The position numbers and the translations under genes were made by a program. 64,000 nucleotides of DNA from Tindallia sp. (lineage in GTDB: Bacteria; Bacillota; Clostridia; Peptostreptococcales; Tindalliaceae), in assembly GCA_007134225.1 (NCBI GenBank), contig SLLE01000076.1:62001-126000 (forward strand). Direction: 5' to 3'. Of the stretch, positions 16,594 to 26,633 are shown piece by piece (position 1 is the first letter of the stretch; the number at the start of each line of letters is the position of its first letter). The notes below the pieces were generated by a model. The model worked only from the letters and a program-made list of their open reading frames with translations, was not told where the DNA came from and searched no databases.

Positions 16594-17115
16594 CTATTCG
16601 TAATGACTCACTTTTTTCTGTATTTGTTCAATATCGATGGCTTTTGCTCCCCGTTCGATGGCAATCATACCGGTTCTTACAACTTCTTTAATACCAAAAT
16701 CTCTTAGCATTTCGATTAATGCACCCACTTTCTTCAAATCACCGGTAGCCTCCACCGTAACAGATGTTTTGGTAATATCAACAATTTTTTGTCGGAATAT
16801 ATTGACAATTTCAACAATTTCATTTCGAGTTGCCTGTGTGGCATGAATCTTAATCAAAATCAGTTCTCTGGCGACAGAATCATCACCAATGTTTGAAACT
16901 TTAATCACATCAATCAATTTGTTCAATTGTTTGGATAACTGTTCAACCACATACTCATCACCTGTTAGCGCTATGGTTATTCGAGAAATATTTGGATGTT
17001 CCGTTTCTCCAACCGCGAGACTATCAATATTAAATCCTCTTCGACTAAACAAACCTGCTACCTTGGATAATACACCGGGTCGATTTTCAACCAGAATCGC
17101 CAATACATGTTTCAT
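16594..17115 (-). CDS. ilvN: Acetolactate synthase small subunit (copy 1)
   Basis: The regulatory subunit that gives acetohydroxyacid synthase its valine feedback and full activity. An ACT domain fills the first 75 residues (VENRPGVLSKVAGLFSRRGF) and the ALS small-subunit domain the rest. The ATG at 17115 overlaps the ilvB stop (ATGA) and has GGAGG nine bases upstream; length is 173 residues. A second, diverged small subunit lies at 45778. Confidence 0.95.
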   Translation of the reverse strand: MKHVLAILVENRPGVLSKVAGLFSRRGFNIDSLAVGETEHPNISRITIALTGDEYVVEQLSKQLNKLIDVIKVSNIGDDSVARELILIKIHATQATRNEIVEIVNIFRQKIVDITKTSVTVEATGDLKKVGALIEMLRDFGIKEVVRTGMIAIERGAKAIDIEQIQKKVSHYE

Positions 17116-18758
17116 CGCAAGCAACCTCCTTCTATCGGTATAACATTTGCCGTATTACAGATTTGAAATTCCAGTAATGACGAGTGGTCGGTTTCCAGTA
17201 ACTCTTTGATGGCACCATGTATGTCTTTGGCATCAGTTACTCTTTTAGATTGAAATCCGTAGGCTTCTGCCAGCTTGCAAAAATCAGGATTTCCCTGCAT
17301 GGCCACCTGATTATATCGTTCATCACAGTAATGCTGTTGCAATTCACGAACCATTCCAAGACAACTGTTATTCAATACAATAATTTTCAATTTCAGCCCT
17401 TCCTGAACGGAGGTGGCCATTTCGGTCAGGTTCATTTGAAAACTGCCGTCTCCTGTGACTAAAACAACTTCCTGCTCCGGTTTCCCTATTTTGGCCCCAA
17501 CGGCTGCCGGCAATCCATATCCCATGGTTCCAAGACCTCCGGAAGTAAGAAATGTCCTTGGTTTTTCAAAACCATAATACCTACCTACCCACAATTGATG
17601 CTGCCCCACATCCGTTGCAATAATAGTATCGTCACTGGTTTGCTCAGAGAGGCTTTTAATAATTTCCATGGGGTTAAGACTTTGCAGATTATCCCCCACT
17701 CCCTTGGTAATTTGCTTCCATTCTGCAATCGAATCTCGCCATGAAGGGTTATTCTTACGAAAGTCTTTTTGAAGAATATCCCTCAGTGCTTGTTTCATGT
17801 CTCCGACAATCGGTATATCAATCATGATGTTTTTCCCGATTTCAGCAGGATCCACATCAATGTGAATGACTTTTGCTCTTTTCGCAAATTCTTCTGTTTT
17901 ACCTGTTGAACGGTCCGCCATTCTTGCCCCCATAACAATTAAAAGATCTGCTTCCTCAATGGCTTTTTTAGCCGGATAGACGCCATGATCTCCACCCAGC
18001 ATTCCCAATGACAGAGGGTGGCTTGACGGAAACGAACTAATCCCCATCATTGTTGTCGCAACTGGCGCATCAATACGCTCTGCCAACTGTACAATTTCCT
18101 CAGAGGCACCACCCATAACGCCTCCTCCACCAACGACAATCATTGGCCTCTCGCTTGCCATCATTGCCTCAACAGACTTTTTAATTTGCCGAGGATGACC
18201 CTTATAGGTTGGTTTATAGCCAAGAAGATTGGCTTTTTCCGGATATTCGAAGTCAACCATCGCCATCTGTACATCCTTCGGTATGTCGATCAGAACAGGA
18301 CCCGGTCTTCCTGTAGAAGCGATATGAAAGGCTTCCTTCAATACTCTTGGTAAATCTTCAACATATTTAACCAAATAATTATTTTTCGTAAAGGGCTCTG
18401 TCGCACCGGTAATATCAACTTCCTGAAAAACATCATGTCCAATGACATTGGTAGCAACCTGTCCGGTAATTGCCACCATTGGTATTGAGTCCATATAGGC
18501 AGTTGCAATACCTGTGATCAGATTTGTTGCACCAGGGCCGGAAGTCGACACACACACCCCCACTTTTCCGGTGACTCGACTGTAACCGCTTGCAGCATGC
18601 GCAGCTCCCTGTTCATGCCTGACCAGCACATGTTTCACTTTGGATGCAATTAGCGCATCGTACACTGGAAGGATCGCACCTCCCGGGTATCCAAAAATGT
18701 ATTCCACTCCTTCTTTTTCGAGCGCTTTCATCACTACCTCTGCGCCAGTCATTTTCAT
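17112..18758 (-). CDS. ilvB: Acetolactate synthase large subunit (copy 1)
   Basis: The catalytic, thiamine-diphosphate- and FAD-dependent subunit that condenses pyruvate with pyruvate or 2-oxobutyrate, the first common step of valine, leucine and isoleucine synthesis. The cofactor glutamate is in LVRHEQGAAHAA near residue 48. The FAD region is in the middle, and the thiamine diphosphate motif GDGSFQMN with a downstream NN lies near residue 440. GGGGAGGG precedes the ATG, giving 548 residues. It is coupled to ilvN and controlled by a leucine-type T-box leader. Confidence 0.95.
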   Translation of the reverse strand: MKMTGAEVVMKALEKEGVEYIFGYPGGAILPVYDALIASKVKHVLVRHEQGAAHAASGYSRVTGKVGVCVSTSGPGATNLITGIATAYMDSIPMVAITGQVATNVIGHDVFQEVDITGATEPFTKNNYLVKYVEDLPRVLKEAFHIASTGRPGPVLIDIPKDVQMAMVDFEYPEKANLLGYKPTYKGHPRQIKKSVEAMMASERPMIVVGGGGVMGGASEEIVQLAERIDAPVATTMMGISSFPSSHPLSLGMLGGDHGVYPAKKAIEEADLLIVMGARMADRSTGKTEEFAKRAKVIHIDVDPAEIGKNIMIDIPIVGDMKQALRDILQKDFRKNNPSWRDSIAEWKQITKGVGDNLQSLNPMEIIKSLSEQTSDDTIIATDVGQHQLWVGRYYGFEKPRTFLTSGGLGTMGYGLPAAVGAKIGKPEQEVVLVTGDGSFQMNLTEMATSVQEGLKLKIIVLNNSCLGMVRELQQHYCDERYNQVAMQGNPDFCKLAEAYGFQSKRVTDAKDIHGAIKELLETDHSSLLEFQICNTANVIPIEGGCLR

Positions 18759-18798
18759 TTCAAACCCTCCCCTGTTCTTTTTGAAAATATTTTACCCA

Positions 18799-19090
18799 AA
18801 CAAAAAAACAGCCTGCCATCCTCTTTTCAGGACGAAAGACTGTTTCGTGGTACCACCTGTATTTATTCATGCTTCACAGCATAAATCTCAGTGAGTTCAT
18901 AACTCTGGTTTTTTAACGGAAACCTCCCGGCAGTCCTACTAACTGTTTCAGATCTGCACCTCAAGAGCGAGTATATGATTGATCTGCCTGTCGATTCACA
19001 CCACCCACCGACTCTCTGAAAAAGACCTGACCAATCTTTAATCTCTATCATTGGTTCTTATTGAGTTGCTTCAAAATTTAAAATTAATTA
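18799..19090 (-). ncRNA. T-box leader of ilvB-ilvN, specifier CTC (Leu)
   Basis: An RNA leader that senses uncharged tRNA and permits read-through. The T-box sequence GGTGGTACCACGAA is at 18857-18844. Stem I contains AGAGAGTCGGTGG and the specifier CTC (leucine) at 18971-18969, followed by G-CTCT-TGAG as in the other leaders here. A terminator stem (CAGTCTTTCGTCCT with AGGATGGCAGGCTG) and seven T residues close the leader. The leucine assignment rests on alignment of the specifier loop by eye. Confidence 0.9.
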
Positions 19091-19096
19091 ACGTCT

Positions 19097-19125
19097 ACGA
19101 TAACAGGTTTTCGATTCATTGTCAA
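19097..19125 (-). promoter_or_regulatory. Promoter of the ilvB T-box transcript
   Basis: TTGACA (19125-19120), a 17-bp spacer, then TATCGT (19102-19097) preceded by TGT. The spacer resembles that of the second ilv T-box promoter at 46769-46797. Confidence 0.85.
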
Positions 19126-19179
19126 CACAAAAGATAGTAAATTATTCGTTATATATTTAACGAATTTTGCGTAATTCGC

Positions 19180-19215
19180 ATAAAAAAACGACCGCTTCAC
19201 AAACAGCCGTCTTGA
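19180..19215 (-). terminator. Probable terminator of rnpB
   Basis: An imperfect stem (GACGGCT with AGCGGTC) is followed by seven T residues on the minus strand, about 35 bp after the RNase P RNA 3' end. Confidence 0.6.
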
Positions 19216-19245
19216 AGATTTTATAGTATGAAGTTTTTTTTGGAA

Positions 19246-19633
19246 GAGCGAGTAAACCTATAAGCCGAGTTCTGTATTTGATAGTCATCTATCTAGGCCT
19301 GCAGTTACCAGCAGGCTCAAGCAACCTACCACGGGACACGACGGGCAGCCGCTACCTTGTCCCTACTTGGTCTTGCTCCGGATGGGGTTTACATAGCCAG
19401 CCTGTCGCCAGACTGCTGGTGAGCTCTTACCTCACCTTTCCACCCTTACCCGGCACCTAAAACAGAATAACCTTTAAGTTTCATAAACTACTCTGTCTTA
19501 GGTGCCGGGCGGTATTTCTCTGTTGCACTATCCTTAGAGTCGCCTCCACTGGGGATTACCCAGCATCCTGCCCTATGGAGCTCGGACTTTCCTCGTCATC
19601 AATGGATGCCGTGACTATCTGGTTTACTCGCTC
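19246..19633 (-). ncRNA. rnpB: RNase P RNA, class A
   Basis: The catalytic RNA that matures tRNA 5' ends. The termini GAGCGAGTAAACC and GGTTTACTCGCTC form a perfect 13-bp P1 helix. Conserved blocks seen are GAGGAAAGTCCGAGCTCC near the 5' end, AGTGCAACAGAGAAATACCG in the middle, and ACAGAACTCGGCTTATAGG at the 3' end. A long hairpin built on GGCACCTAA corresponds to P12. The layout is class A, not the B type of Bacillus. The primary transcript probably starts about ten bases upstream of the P1 stem, near 19643. Confidence 0.96.
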
Positions 19634-19649
19634 AAGATCATCCAACCTA

Positions 19650-19678
19650 ATAGTATCACTACAGCTGCTTTCTGTCAA
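19650..19678 (-). promoter_or_regulatory. Promoter of rnpB
   Basis: TTGACA (19678-19673), a 17-bp spacer and TACTAT (19655-19650), placed to start transcription about ten bases before the P1 stem. Confidence 0.85.
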
Positions 19679-19700
19679 AAACTGCTGTTCAGGGATATGA

Positions 19701-20819
19701 TCACCGCACGATAATAGGATTGATCTGTGTTGATGCTCCAATAATATCCACTTCAATATTGCTTTGTTCAAACTGCACCTGAAGCTGTTTAAGCATCAGA
19801 GGTACAAAGGTTATTTCCGATTCAAAATGTCCAATATCAAATAAATGGATTCCTTTTTCATAAGCAGATTGCGCATCATGGTATTTGACATCACCGGTCA
19901 CCAGGCAGTCACAACCTTTTGATTCAGCAGCATCAATTGCACTTGAACCACTCCCCGTCAATACTCCAACACGCTTAATTTCATTCGAACTACCTGGTGT
20001 CCAGCGTACAAAAGCTACGGAAAATACGGTTTTTAAGTGTTGAATAAACGCTTCTGGTGTCATTTTTGTAGAAAGATCTCCTATTCTACCAATTCCATTT
20101 TGATATCCTTCATTTTTCAACGGATATATATCATAAGCTACTTCTTCATATGGATGCGCTTCAATCATGCATTTTAAAACATGCTTTCGAATAGATTCCG
20201 GCATGATCGTCTCCAGCCTTACTTCTTCTACCTGTTCAAGTCTGTTTGATGAACCAATAAAGGGATTCGCATTTTCTAATGGCTTAAAAGTACCCTTGCC
20301 ATTCAGATAATAACCGCAATGACTATACTCTCCAATATGGCCTGCTCCAGCATCCATGATAGCATCCGATACTTGCTGTGCATATTCGGCAGGAATAAAA
20401 ACAACCAGTTTTTCCAGCTTTTCCGAGCTTGTTTCCTCCAGCAAAGATATGTGTTCCAATTCCAGCAGGTTGGCAGCCCAGTCATTTAGGCCTCCGGATG
20501 CAATATCCATGTTTGTATGAGCTGCATAAAGGCTTATATTGTTCTGAATTAAACGGGCAATCATTTTTCCTTTTAATTGATCAGTTCGAAGATTTTTTAG
20601 TGGGTAAAAGATAAATGGATGATGTGTAATAATGAGACCCGCCTTCTTTTCGATGGCTTCATCCAGTGTTTCCGGCGTCACATCAAGCGTAACAAAAACG
20701 CTGTTTACTTTTTGATCCATCGCCCCCACCTGAAGCCCGACAGTATCCCAGTCCATCGCCAACTTCGGTGATGCTTTTGTTTCAAAGATTTGAATGATTT
20801 CTTTTACACTTGAAGCCAT
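19701..20819 (-). CDS. Nif3-like dinuclear metal protein (YqfO type)
   Basis: A member of the Nif3/DUF34 family, a ring-shaped hexamer with two metal ions per subunit. Its 372 residues include the central insertion found in Firmicute YqfO. Metal-ligand motifs are ITHHPFIF near residue 63, AAHTNMD near 102, and DIGHFESE near the end. The family is annotated as type 2 GTP cyclohydrolase in some databases, but that activity is not secure. The start overlaps the trmK end by 16 bp, a widely conserved arrangement. Confidence 0.92.
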   Translation of the reverse strand: MASSVKEIIQIFETKASPKLAMDWDTVGLQVGAMDQKVNSVFVTLDVTPETLDEAIEKKAGLIITHHPFIFYPLKNLRTDQLKGKMIARLIQNNISLYAAHTNMDIASGGLNDWAANLLELEHISLLEETSSEKLEKLVVFIPAEYAQQVSDAIMDAGAGHIGEYSHCGYYLNGKGTFKPLENANPFIGSSNRLEQVEEVRLETIMPESIRKHVLKCMIEAHPYEEVAYDIYPLKNEGYQNGIGRIGDLSTKMTPEAFIQHLKTVFSVAFVRWTPGSSNEIKRVGVLTGSGSSAIDAAESKGCDCLVTGDVKYHDAQSAYEKGIHLFDIGHFESEITFVPLMLKQLQVQFEQSNIEVDIIGASTQINPIIVR

Positions 20820-21505
20820 TCTATCACCTCTTCGAGTTGTTTAATTTGTTTCTCACAACGACTTAACGCTCTTTGATTCAATGAGTTGCTTTTTAGCAAT
20901 CCATCCTTCTTAGTTTCCATCTGATCCAAAAGCCTGACGATATATTCGCGCAACAACTCAGGCGGTTGTTTTTTCCATTGTATACCAATCATAGCTTCTA
21001 ACGTTCCAATCCCTGTTGCGGGCAGTTCTTCCTGTTTCACTTTTATGAGATGGTAAAAATGATTCTTTTCTTTTACCAGCTGATCTTCTAAAACCCGATA
21101 CCCATTCGCCAGTAAATATTCTCGCACTTCAGAAATCGCTTGCATTGGTTGCAAAATAAGATAATCTGCATTCCTAGCTTTTTGGGGACACGAATACAGG
21201 AATGAATTAATTAATAATCCACCCATTCCGGCAATAATAATGACCTTGGCCTCTCCTGGCTCAAGTACCTGAAGTCCGTCTCCCAAGCGAAAATCCATCG
21301 CGCTTTCCATTCCATGTAATTGAGCAGTTTTCCTGGCTTTTTCGAGAGGTCTTGGATTAACATCTGAAACTATAGCTTTTTTTGTTGTTCCAGTCTGCAG
21401 CAAATAAACCGGCAGCAACCCATGATCCGTTCCAATATCCGCAATGGTTGATACCGGTGGAATCATGTTGGCGATCGATTCTAATCTGACAGGCAGTTTT
21501 ACCAT
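20804..21505 (-). CDS. trmK: TrmK, tRNA (adenine-22 N1)-methyltransferase
   Basis: Methylates N1 of A22 in tRNA. The SAM-binding fold shows ADIGTDHGLLPVYLL near residue 22, SDVNPRPLEKA near 47, and the catalytic-region segment IIIAGMGG near 90. A helical C-terminal extension (about residues 170-233) is normal for the family. The ribosome binding site is weak. It lies between rpoD and the Nif3 gene as in many Firmicutes, though a terminator separates it from rpoD. Confidence 0.92.
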   Translation of the reverse strand: MVKLPVRLESIANMIPPVSTIADIGTDHGLLPVYLLQTGTTKKAIVSDVNPRPLEKARKTAQLHGMESAMDFRLGDGLQVLEPGEAKVIIIAGMGGLLINSFLYSCPQKARNADYLILQPMQAISEVREYLLANGYRVLEDQLVKEKNHFYHLIKVKQEELPATGIGTLEAMIGIQWKKQPPELLREYIVRLLDQMETKKDGLLKSNSLNQRALSRCEKQIKQLEEVIEWLQV

Positions 21506-21526
21506 TAACCTGACACATCCTTTTTC

Positions 21527-21557
21527 ACAAGAAAACCGCCTCCGGCGGTTTTCTTTA
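21527..21557 (-). terminator. Terminator after rpoD
   Basis: A perfect inverted repeat, AAGAAAACCGCC with GGCGGTTTTCTT around a three-base loop, overlaps the rpoD stop region. The stem itself supplies the T-rich end. It may act in both directions. Confidence 0.75.
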
Positions 21558-22673
21558 TTCGAGATAGTCTTTCAGTTTTTTGCTTCGACTGGGATGACGC
21601 AGTTTTCTTAATGCTTTTGCTTCAATCTGTCTGATCCTCTCACGGGTTACCTGAAATTTCTTGCCCACCTCTTCCAGTGTCCTCGCTCTCCCATCATCAA
21701 GTCCAAACCGTAATCGCAGCACTTTTTGTTCCCTCACTGTTAATGTATGCAACACATCCACCAATTGCTCTTTTAAAAGTGAGAAAGCAGCTGAATCCGC
21801 AGGTGCCAATACATCCTCATCCGGAATGAAATCTCCAAGATGGCTATCTTCCTCCTCACCGATAGGCGTCTCCAAAGAAACTGGTTCCTGTGCAATTTTT
21901 AAAATTTCCCGAACTTTTTCAACAGGTATATCCATTTCCGCAGCTATTTCTTCTGGCTTTGGTTCTCTACCCAAATCCTGAAGTAATTGTCGGGATACAC
22001 GGATTAATTTATTAATAGTTTCTACCATATGAACCGGTATTCGAATCGTCCTTGCCTGATCTGCAATAGCTCTGGTAATTGCCTGCCTTATCCACCAGGT
22101 TGCGTAGGTGCTAAATTTATATCCTTTTCGATAATCAAATTTTTCCACTGCTTTAATGAGACCCAAATTCCCTTCCTGAATTAGATCCAAAAACAGCATG
22201 CCACGGCCAACGTATCGTTTCGCAATACTAACCACCAAACGAAGGTTTGCCTCTACCAGTTGTTTTTTGGCATATTCGTCACCAGTTTCCATGGCTTTTG
22301 CCAGTCTGATTTCCTCATCACTGGTCAGCAGTGGTACTTTTCCTATTTCCTTCAGATACATCCTGACCGGATCATCAATATTAACGCCTTTTAAGAAGGA
22401 TAAGTCTTCTTTTACCGGCTCATCTGGTTTAAGATCAGAATCGACTTCGCTTACCAGTGAGTCATCTATTTCAATCTCATCTTTGTCGCTGATAATATCA
22501 ATGCCTAGCGTACCAAACTGTTCATATAATTCATCAATTTGATCTTTATCCAGTTCAAACTTTTCCAAGGTATCCATGATCTCGCTATACGTTAAAGAAC
22601 CTTCTTTTTGTCCTTTATCAAGTAATTTTTTTAGTGATTCCTTGGTAAGGTCAATCACGTTATTATTTTCCAC
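21555..22673 (-). CDS. rpoD: RpoD, primary sigma factor (sigma-A)
   Basis: The housekeeping sigma subunit of RNA polymerase that recognises TTGACA and TATAAT promoters such as those seen across this window. Regions 1.2 to 4.2 are complete in 372 residues. The region 2 core is [20 protein letters not shown] followed by [12 protein letters not shown], region 3 contains [11 protein letters not shown], and region 4.2 contains [18 protein letters not shown]. It starts at a GTG (22673) inside the dnaG 3' end, with GGAGG within dnaG codons seven bases upstream; the genes overlap by 11 bp. Confidence 0.97.
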   Translation of the reverse strand: MENNNVIDLTKESLKKLLDKGQKEGSLTYSEIMDTLEKFELDKDQIDELYEQFGTLGIDIISDKDEIEIDDSLVSEVDSDLKPDEPVKEDLSFLKGVNIDDPVRMYLKEIGKVPLLTSDEEIRLAKAMETGDEYAKKQLVEANLRLVVSIAKRYVGRGMLFLDLIQEGNLGLIKAVEKFDYRKGYKFSTYATWWIRQAITRAIADQARTIRIPVHMVETINKLIRVSRQLLQDLGREPKPEEIAAEMDIPVEKVREILKIAQEPVSLETPIGEEEDSHLGDFIPDEDVLAPADSAAFSLLKEQLVDVLHTLTVREQKVLRLRFGLDDGRARTLEEVGKKFQVTRERIRQIEAKALRKLRHPSRSKKLKDYLE

Positions 22674-24519
22674 CGTTACCGCCTCCTTTCTGTAAAGAGA
22701 TTTTTTGCAGTTCTATATTGATTTTACTGACTTCCATACCTATTTTCAACATTTTATCTTCCTTTTCATCTTTTCCTATGTTCTCTTGATCGCATATTTG
22801 TTTTTGCTTTTCCATCCAGTAATTAAGCTCTTCTTTTAATTTCTTTCTTTTATAATTGAGACGATATCGGTCAATGATCCGTTCCTTCGTTAAATGACTG
22901 ATATCCAACTCCATAACCTTCTGGAAATCTTCTTCGAATCCTTCAAAAAAAGTTATATCTTGAGAATTTGTCTTTAGTTGATGCTGTTCTTCCACAATAA
23001 TGGCAAATATAATACGATGTGCTTCATGTAAAAAAGAGTTCGGATTGATAGAATTTTTAATTTCGTCCAATTCTCCGACATTCTCCAGCATCCATTTTAA
23101 CAACTGTCTTTCGGCCAACAGATAGCTTAGATCATTTGTCATTGGCTGCATTGGGTCTATGATCTTAAAATTTCTACTTTTTTGTTGATCTGGATTGAAA
23201 CTTTTCTTTTTCCTCACTTGTTGATCCGAATTTTGAATTTCTGATAAGAGAGCAGACTTTGATATTCCCATTTCTTCCGCCAGCCGGGAAGCATACGCCT
23301 CTTTTTCAACTGGACTTTTTAGCTTCTGCAAAATATTAGCAACTTCACGGGCAAAGTGAATTTTCCCCTCCACTGTTGCCAGTGAATGTTTTTTTCGAAT
23401 CATGGCAATTTGATAATCAACAGATGTGGGAGCCTCCGAAATAAGCTTTTCGAAGGAGGCTCTTCCTTTTTCTCTAATATATTGATCTGGATCCATACCT
23501 TCCGGCAACGATAAAATGCGAACCTTTAGGTCAACTTGAGTAAAGAGTTCGATACTTCTGAGCACCGCATTGCTTCCGGCTGTATCGGCATCAAAACAAA
23601 GGATAATCGTTTTTGTATATCGAGACAGCATTTTGACGTGTTCAATGGTTAATGAAGTCCCCAGGGTTGCTACCGTATTTTGAAACCCATATTGATGCAA
23701 AGAAATAACATCCGTGTAGCCTTCAACAACCAAAATATTTCCCTGCTCCCGGGCATGGATCCTGGCAATATTAAGTCCATAAAGCAGCTTTCTCTTGTTG
23801 AAAATAGGAGTCTCCGGAGAGTTCAGATATTTAGGCTGATCGTCAGCACTTACGACTCTTCCGCCAAACCCAACGATGTCTCCACGTACATTAAAGATCG
23901 GAAACATTAATCGTTTTCGAAAACGATCATAGCCTTCGTTGGTTTTTTTAGTCGTAGTTGCCAAACCCGCCTGCTGAACTAATTTTTCCGGATAACCAAG
24001 GGGCTTAACATGTCTTAACAAGGCGTTCCTCTGGTCCGGTGCATATCCTAACCCAAATTGTTTAATGGTTTTTATTTTCCATCCACGTTTTTTTAGATAC
24101 TGAATGCCCGGGTTCGACTGAGATGTCAATTTTTGGTAAAAAAAAGTGGCAGCTTCTCGATGCAACTCCATTAATTTTCTGTTTTCTTCCAACCTGCCTT
24201 TTTCTTCTGATGTCATGTTCTTATCGGGAATTTGTATGCCTGCCCGACGTGCCAAATGATGAATTGCTTCAACAAAATCAAGGTTTTCCTTTTCCATAAT
24301 AAACTGAACCACTCCACCACCTTGACCGCATCCAAAACACTTGTAAAGCTGTTTTTCGCGACTAACCATAAACGACGGCGTCTTTTCATTATGGAAAGGG
24401 CAAAGCGCTCTGTGGTTAGAACCTGAAGGCTTCAATGGCAGGTATTCATTGATCACATCTACAATATCATTTTGCTGAATGATCTCGTCAACTAATTCTT
24501 CAGGTATTCTGCCGTTCAT
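22663..24519 (-). CDS. dnaG: DnaG, DNA primase
   Basis: Makes RNA primers for the replication fork and interacts with the replicative helicase. The N-terminal CHC2 zinc finger is [11 protein letters not shown] with CFGCGQGG (residues 40-65). The TOPRIM catalytic core includes [15 protein letters not shown] near 265 and [11 protein letters not shown] near 313. The C-terminal helicase-interaction domain is present. Length is 618 residues, typical for Firmicutes. It belongs to a dgt-dnaG-rpoD unit. Confidence 0.97.
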   Translation of the reverse strand: MNGRIPEELVDEIIQQNDIVDVINEYLPLKPSGSNHRALCPFHNEKTPSFMVSREKQLYKCFGCGQGGGVVQFIMEKENLDFVEAIHHLARRAGIQIPDKNMTSEEKGRLEENRKLMELHREAATFFYQKLTSQSNPGIQYLKKRGWKIKTIKQFGLGYAPDQRNALLRHVKPLGYPEKLVQQAGLATTTKKTNEGYDRFRKRLMFPIFNVRGDIVGFGGRVVSADDQPKYLNSPETPIFNKRKLLYGLNIARIHAREQGNILVVEGYTDVISLHQYGFQNTVATLGTSLTIEHVKMLSRYTKTIILCFDADTAGSNAVLRSIELFTQVDLKVRILSLPEGMDPDQYIREKGRASFEKLISEAPTSVDYQIAMIRKKHSLATVEGKIHFAREVANILQKLKSPVEKEAYASRLAEEMGISKSALLSEIQNSDQQVRKKKSFNPDQQKSRNFKIIDPMQPMTNDLSYLLAERQLLKWMLENVGELDEIKNSINPNSFLHEAHRIIFAIIVEEQHQLKTNSQDITFFEGFEEDFQKVMELDISHLTKERIIDRYRLNYKRKKLKEELNYWMEKQKQICDQENIGKDEKEDKMLKIGMEVSKINIELQKISLQKGGGNGGK

Positions 24520-24605
24520 AATCCACCTTCGTTCTTTTTCTTAAAAAACCTTCGGAGATACTTATTCGACACCTTTTCTTGAATTCCTTCTTATATATAA
24601 TAAAT

Positions 24606-25610
24606 TTATTTCAAACCGGGTTGTGGAATAACTAACTCTTTAAAAAGATTAATGGCAAACTGGTCCGTACAACCGGCTATTTTATCTGTTGCTTCCTGTT
24701 CGGAGAGGTATTGGCGGTAATGCCTGAATAAATACTCGACAATCAGCGAGGCTTTTTCCTTTTCTCTCATGCATACCGCTCCGTTATAAACTTTTTTAAA
24801 CATAAAGCACCGGAGGTCAAGCATCATTTCTGCCATTGCTTCACTTTGATAAATCATCGGCGCTTCACCTTTTTCAAGTTGTGTAGCTGTTTCCATGATC
24901 ATGTCCTGAACAAAAGCGTTTACTCGTTGGCTGTGACTGGTTCCAAGGATTCGATTAAATTGATCAGGAATTTGATCTGCAGATAAAATACCAACTGCCA
25001 GGCTATCCTGAATATCATGGCATAGATAGGTAATCCGATCAGCAATTTTCACTAATTTCCCTTCCATGGTTACCGGTATTCCGTCGCCTGTGTGGTTGAG
25101 GATTCCATCCCTGACTTCAAATGTCAAATTCAATCCTTTCCCATTGCTTTCCAGATAATCAACCACCCTGAGGCTCTGCTCATTATGTGCAAAGTGACCA
25201 GAGAGAGCATCCAGTACTTCTTCTCCACTATGACCAAAACAGGTATGCCCCAGATCATGCCCTAATGCAATGGCTTCAATCAGATCTTCGTTAAGCCTGA
25301 GGGCACGGGCAATTGTTCTGGCAATTTGACTTAATTCCAGTGTATGGGTTAATCTTGTTCGGAAGTTTTCAAAATGACTAATAAATACCTGGGTTTTTCC
25401 TTTCAGTTTTCGAAATGACTCGCAATGAATAATACGATCTCTGTCTCTTTGATATGGAGTGCGAACGTCGCATTCCGCCTCATCTTTCTTTCTCCCCTTC
25501 GTTTTGATGCTTAACTGTGCATCAGAGGAGAGTCTATTGCTTTCGTGTTCTTGCGACACATTTCTTATCAATTTGTTGGTTTCCAACCATTTCCACCCCT
25601 CACAAATCAT
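24606..25610 (-). CDS. dgt: dGTPase-like HD phosphohydrolase
   Basis: Hydrolyses deoxynucleoside triphosphates to the nucleoside and triphosphate. The HD-domain ligands are visible: RLTHTLELSQIAR near residue 85, GHDLGHTCFGHSGEE near 115, and DRITYLCHD near 180. RTPYQRDRDRIIHCESFRK near 50 is the family signature. Two starts are plausible: the ATG at 25610, with AGGAAAA nine bases upstream, or the in-frame TTG at 25586, which has GAGGGG nine bases upstream. It precedes dnaG by 86 bp, an arrangement common in Clostridia. Confidence 0.9.
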   Translation of the reverse strand: MICEGWKWLETNKLIRNVSQEHESNRLSSDAQLSIKTKGRKKDEAECDVRTPYQRDRDRIIHCESFRKLKGKTQVFISHFENFRTRLTHTLELSQIARTIARALRLNEDLIEAIALGHDLGHTCFGHSGEEVLDALSGHFAHNEQSLRVVDYLESNGKGLNLTFEVRDGILNHTGDGIPVTMEGKLVKIADRITYLCHDIQDSLAVGILSADQIPDQFNRILGTSHSQRVNAFVQDMIMETATQLEKGEAPMIYQSEAMAEMMLDLRCFMFKKVYNGAVCMREKEKASLIVEYLFRHYRQYLSEQEATDKIAGCTDQFAINLFKELVIPQPGLK

Positions 25611-25699
25611 GGAAATACTTTTCCTGACAAATTCATTATTATATCAAAACAATAAATATAAAGCAATAGTTAATTGTTGTCATCGTCATAAACAGGATT

Positions 25700-26590
25700 C
25701 TATTCCTTAACATCGTTTTGCTCACCGTCTTCACCGGTCTTTTCTTCTTCTTGATTTGTTGTATCACTTATATTGTTTTTCGATTTCTTACTTTGGTACT
25801 CTAGCGTGCCTTTCATCACTTTTTCCAAGTCCGGCAGTAATCTTCTCATTTCCATCGGTACTGGGAATAGAACCGTTGTGCTTTCTGAGTTAGACATATC
25901 AGAAATGGTACGAAGTGTTCGGAGTGTCAAAGCGCCTTCCTGCTGGCCTAAAATCTCAGCAGCTTCACTAATTTTAACTGCCGCCTGTTTTTCACCTTCC
26001 GCCTGAATAACCACGGCACGTCTATTTCGCTCTGCTTCCGCCTGTTTAGCAATGGCACGCTGCATTGCTTCTGGAATAATGACATCTCTCAACTCTACAG
26101 CCGTCACTTTAATTCCCCAGGGATCCGTTGCCTGATCGACAACAGCCTGTATTTGTTTATTCAGTTTCTCTCTTTGAGACAGCAATTCATCCAGATCTGC
26201 CTGGCCCACCACACTTCTCATGGTCGTTTGAGAAAACTGGCTGGTGGCTTCATGATATTTTTCAACATTTACAACAGCTTTATCCGGCGCTGTTACACGA
26301 TAATACAAAACTGCATTTACCTTGCAGGTGACATTATCTCTGGTTATTACTTCCTGAGGAGGCACATTATCAACAATAATTCGAAGGGATACCTTTTCAA
26401 TTCGGTCGATGATTGGAATAATAAGGATTAAGCCCGGCCCTTTAACCCCAACCAATCTTCCGAGTCGAAACTGAACGCCCCTTTCATACTCAGGTATAAT
26501 CTTAATGGCCATTTTAAGCAACAATAGCACAACAATGATTAAACCCGTTAATGGAACCAAGTTTTCTATAAGCATAATTATTTCTGTCAT
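25700..26590 (-). CDS. Slipin / SPFH (band 7) membrane protein
   Basis: A stomatin-like protein of 296 residues. One N-terminal membrane segment (about residues 6-27) is followed by the SPFH domain, starting at IIPEYERGVQFRLGRL. A helical region with alternating Ala and Glu (AIAKQAEAERNRRAVVIQ) promotes oligomerisation. The acidic tail is unstructured. Slipins pair with NfeD proteases, and here nfeD lies 43 bp upstream in the same direction. The role is thought to be organisation of membrane microdomains or regulation of the protease. Confidence 0.92.
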   Translation of the reverse strand: MTEIIMLIENLVPLTGLIIVVLLLLKMAIKIIPEYERGVQFRLGRLVGVKGPGLILIIPIIDRIEKVSLRIIVDNVPPQEVITRDNVTCKVNAVLYYRVTAPDKAVVNVEKYHEATSQFSQTTMRSVVGQADLDELLSQREKLNKQIQAVVDQATDPWGIKVTAVELRDVIIPEAMQRAIAKQAEAERNRRAVVIQAEGEKQAAVKISEAAEILGQQEGALTLRTLRTISDMSNSESTTVLFPVPMEMRRLLPDLEKVMKGTLEYQSKKSKNNISDTTNQEEEKTGEDGEQNDVKE

Positions 26591-26633
26591 TTTCTACCAT
26601 CCTTTCTTATTTAACCCGCTTCATCCTTCATTT

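Noticed and set aside
19278..19460. Short plus-strand open frame
   Set aside because: It lies entirely within the RNase P RNA gene.
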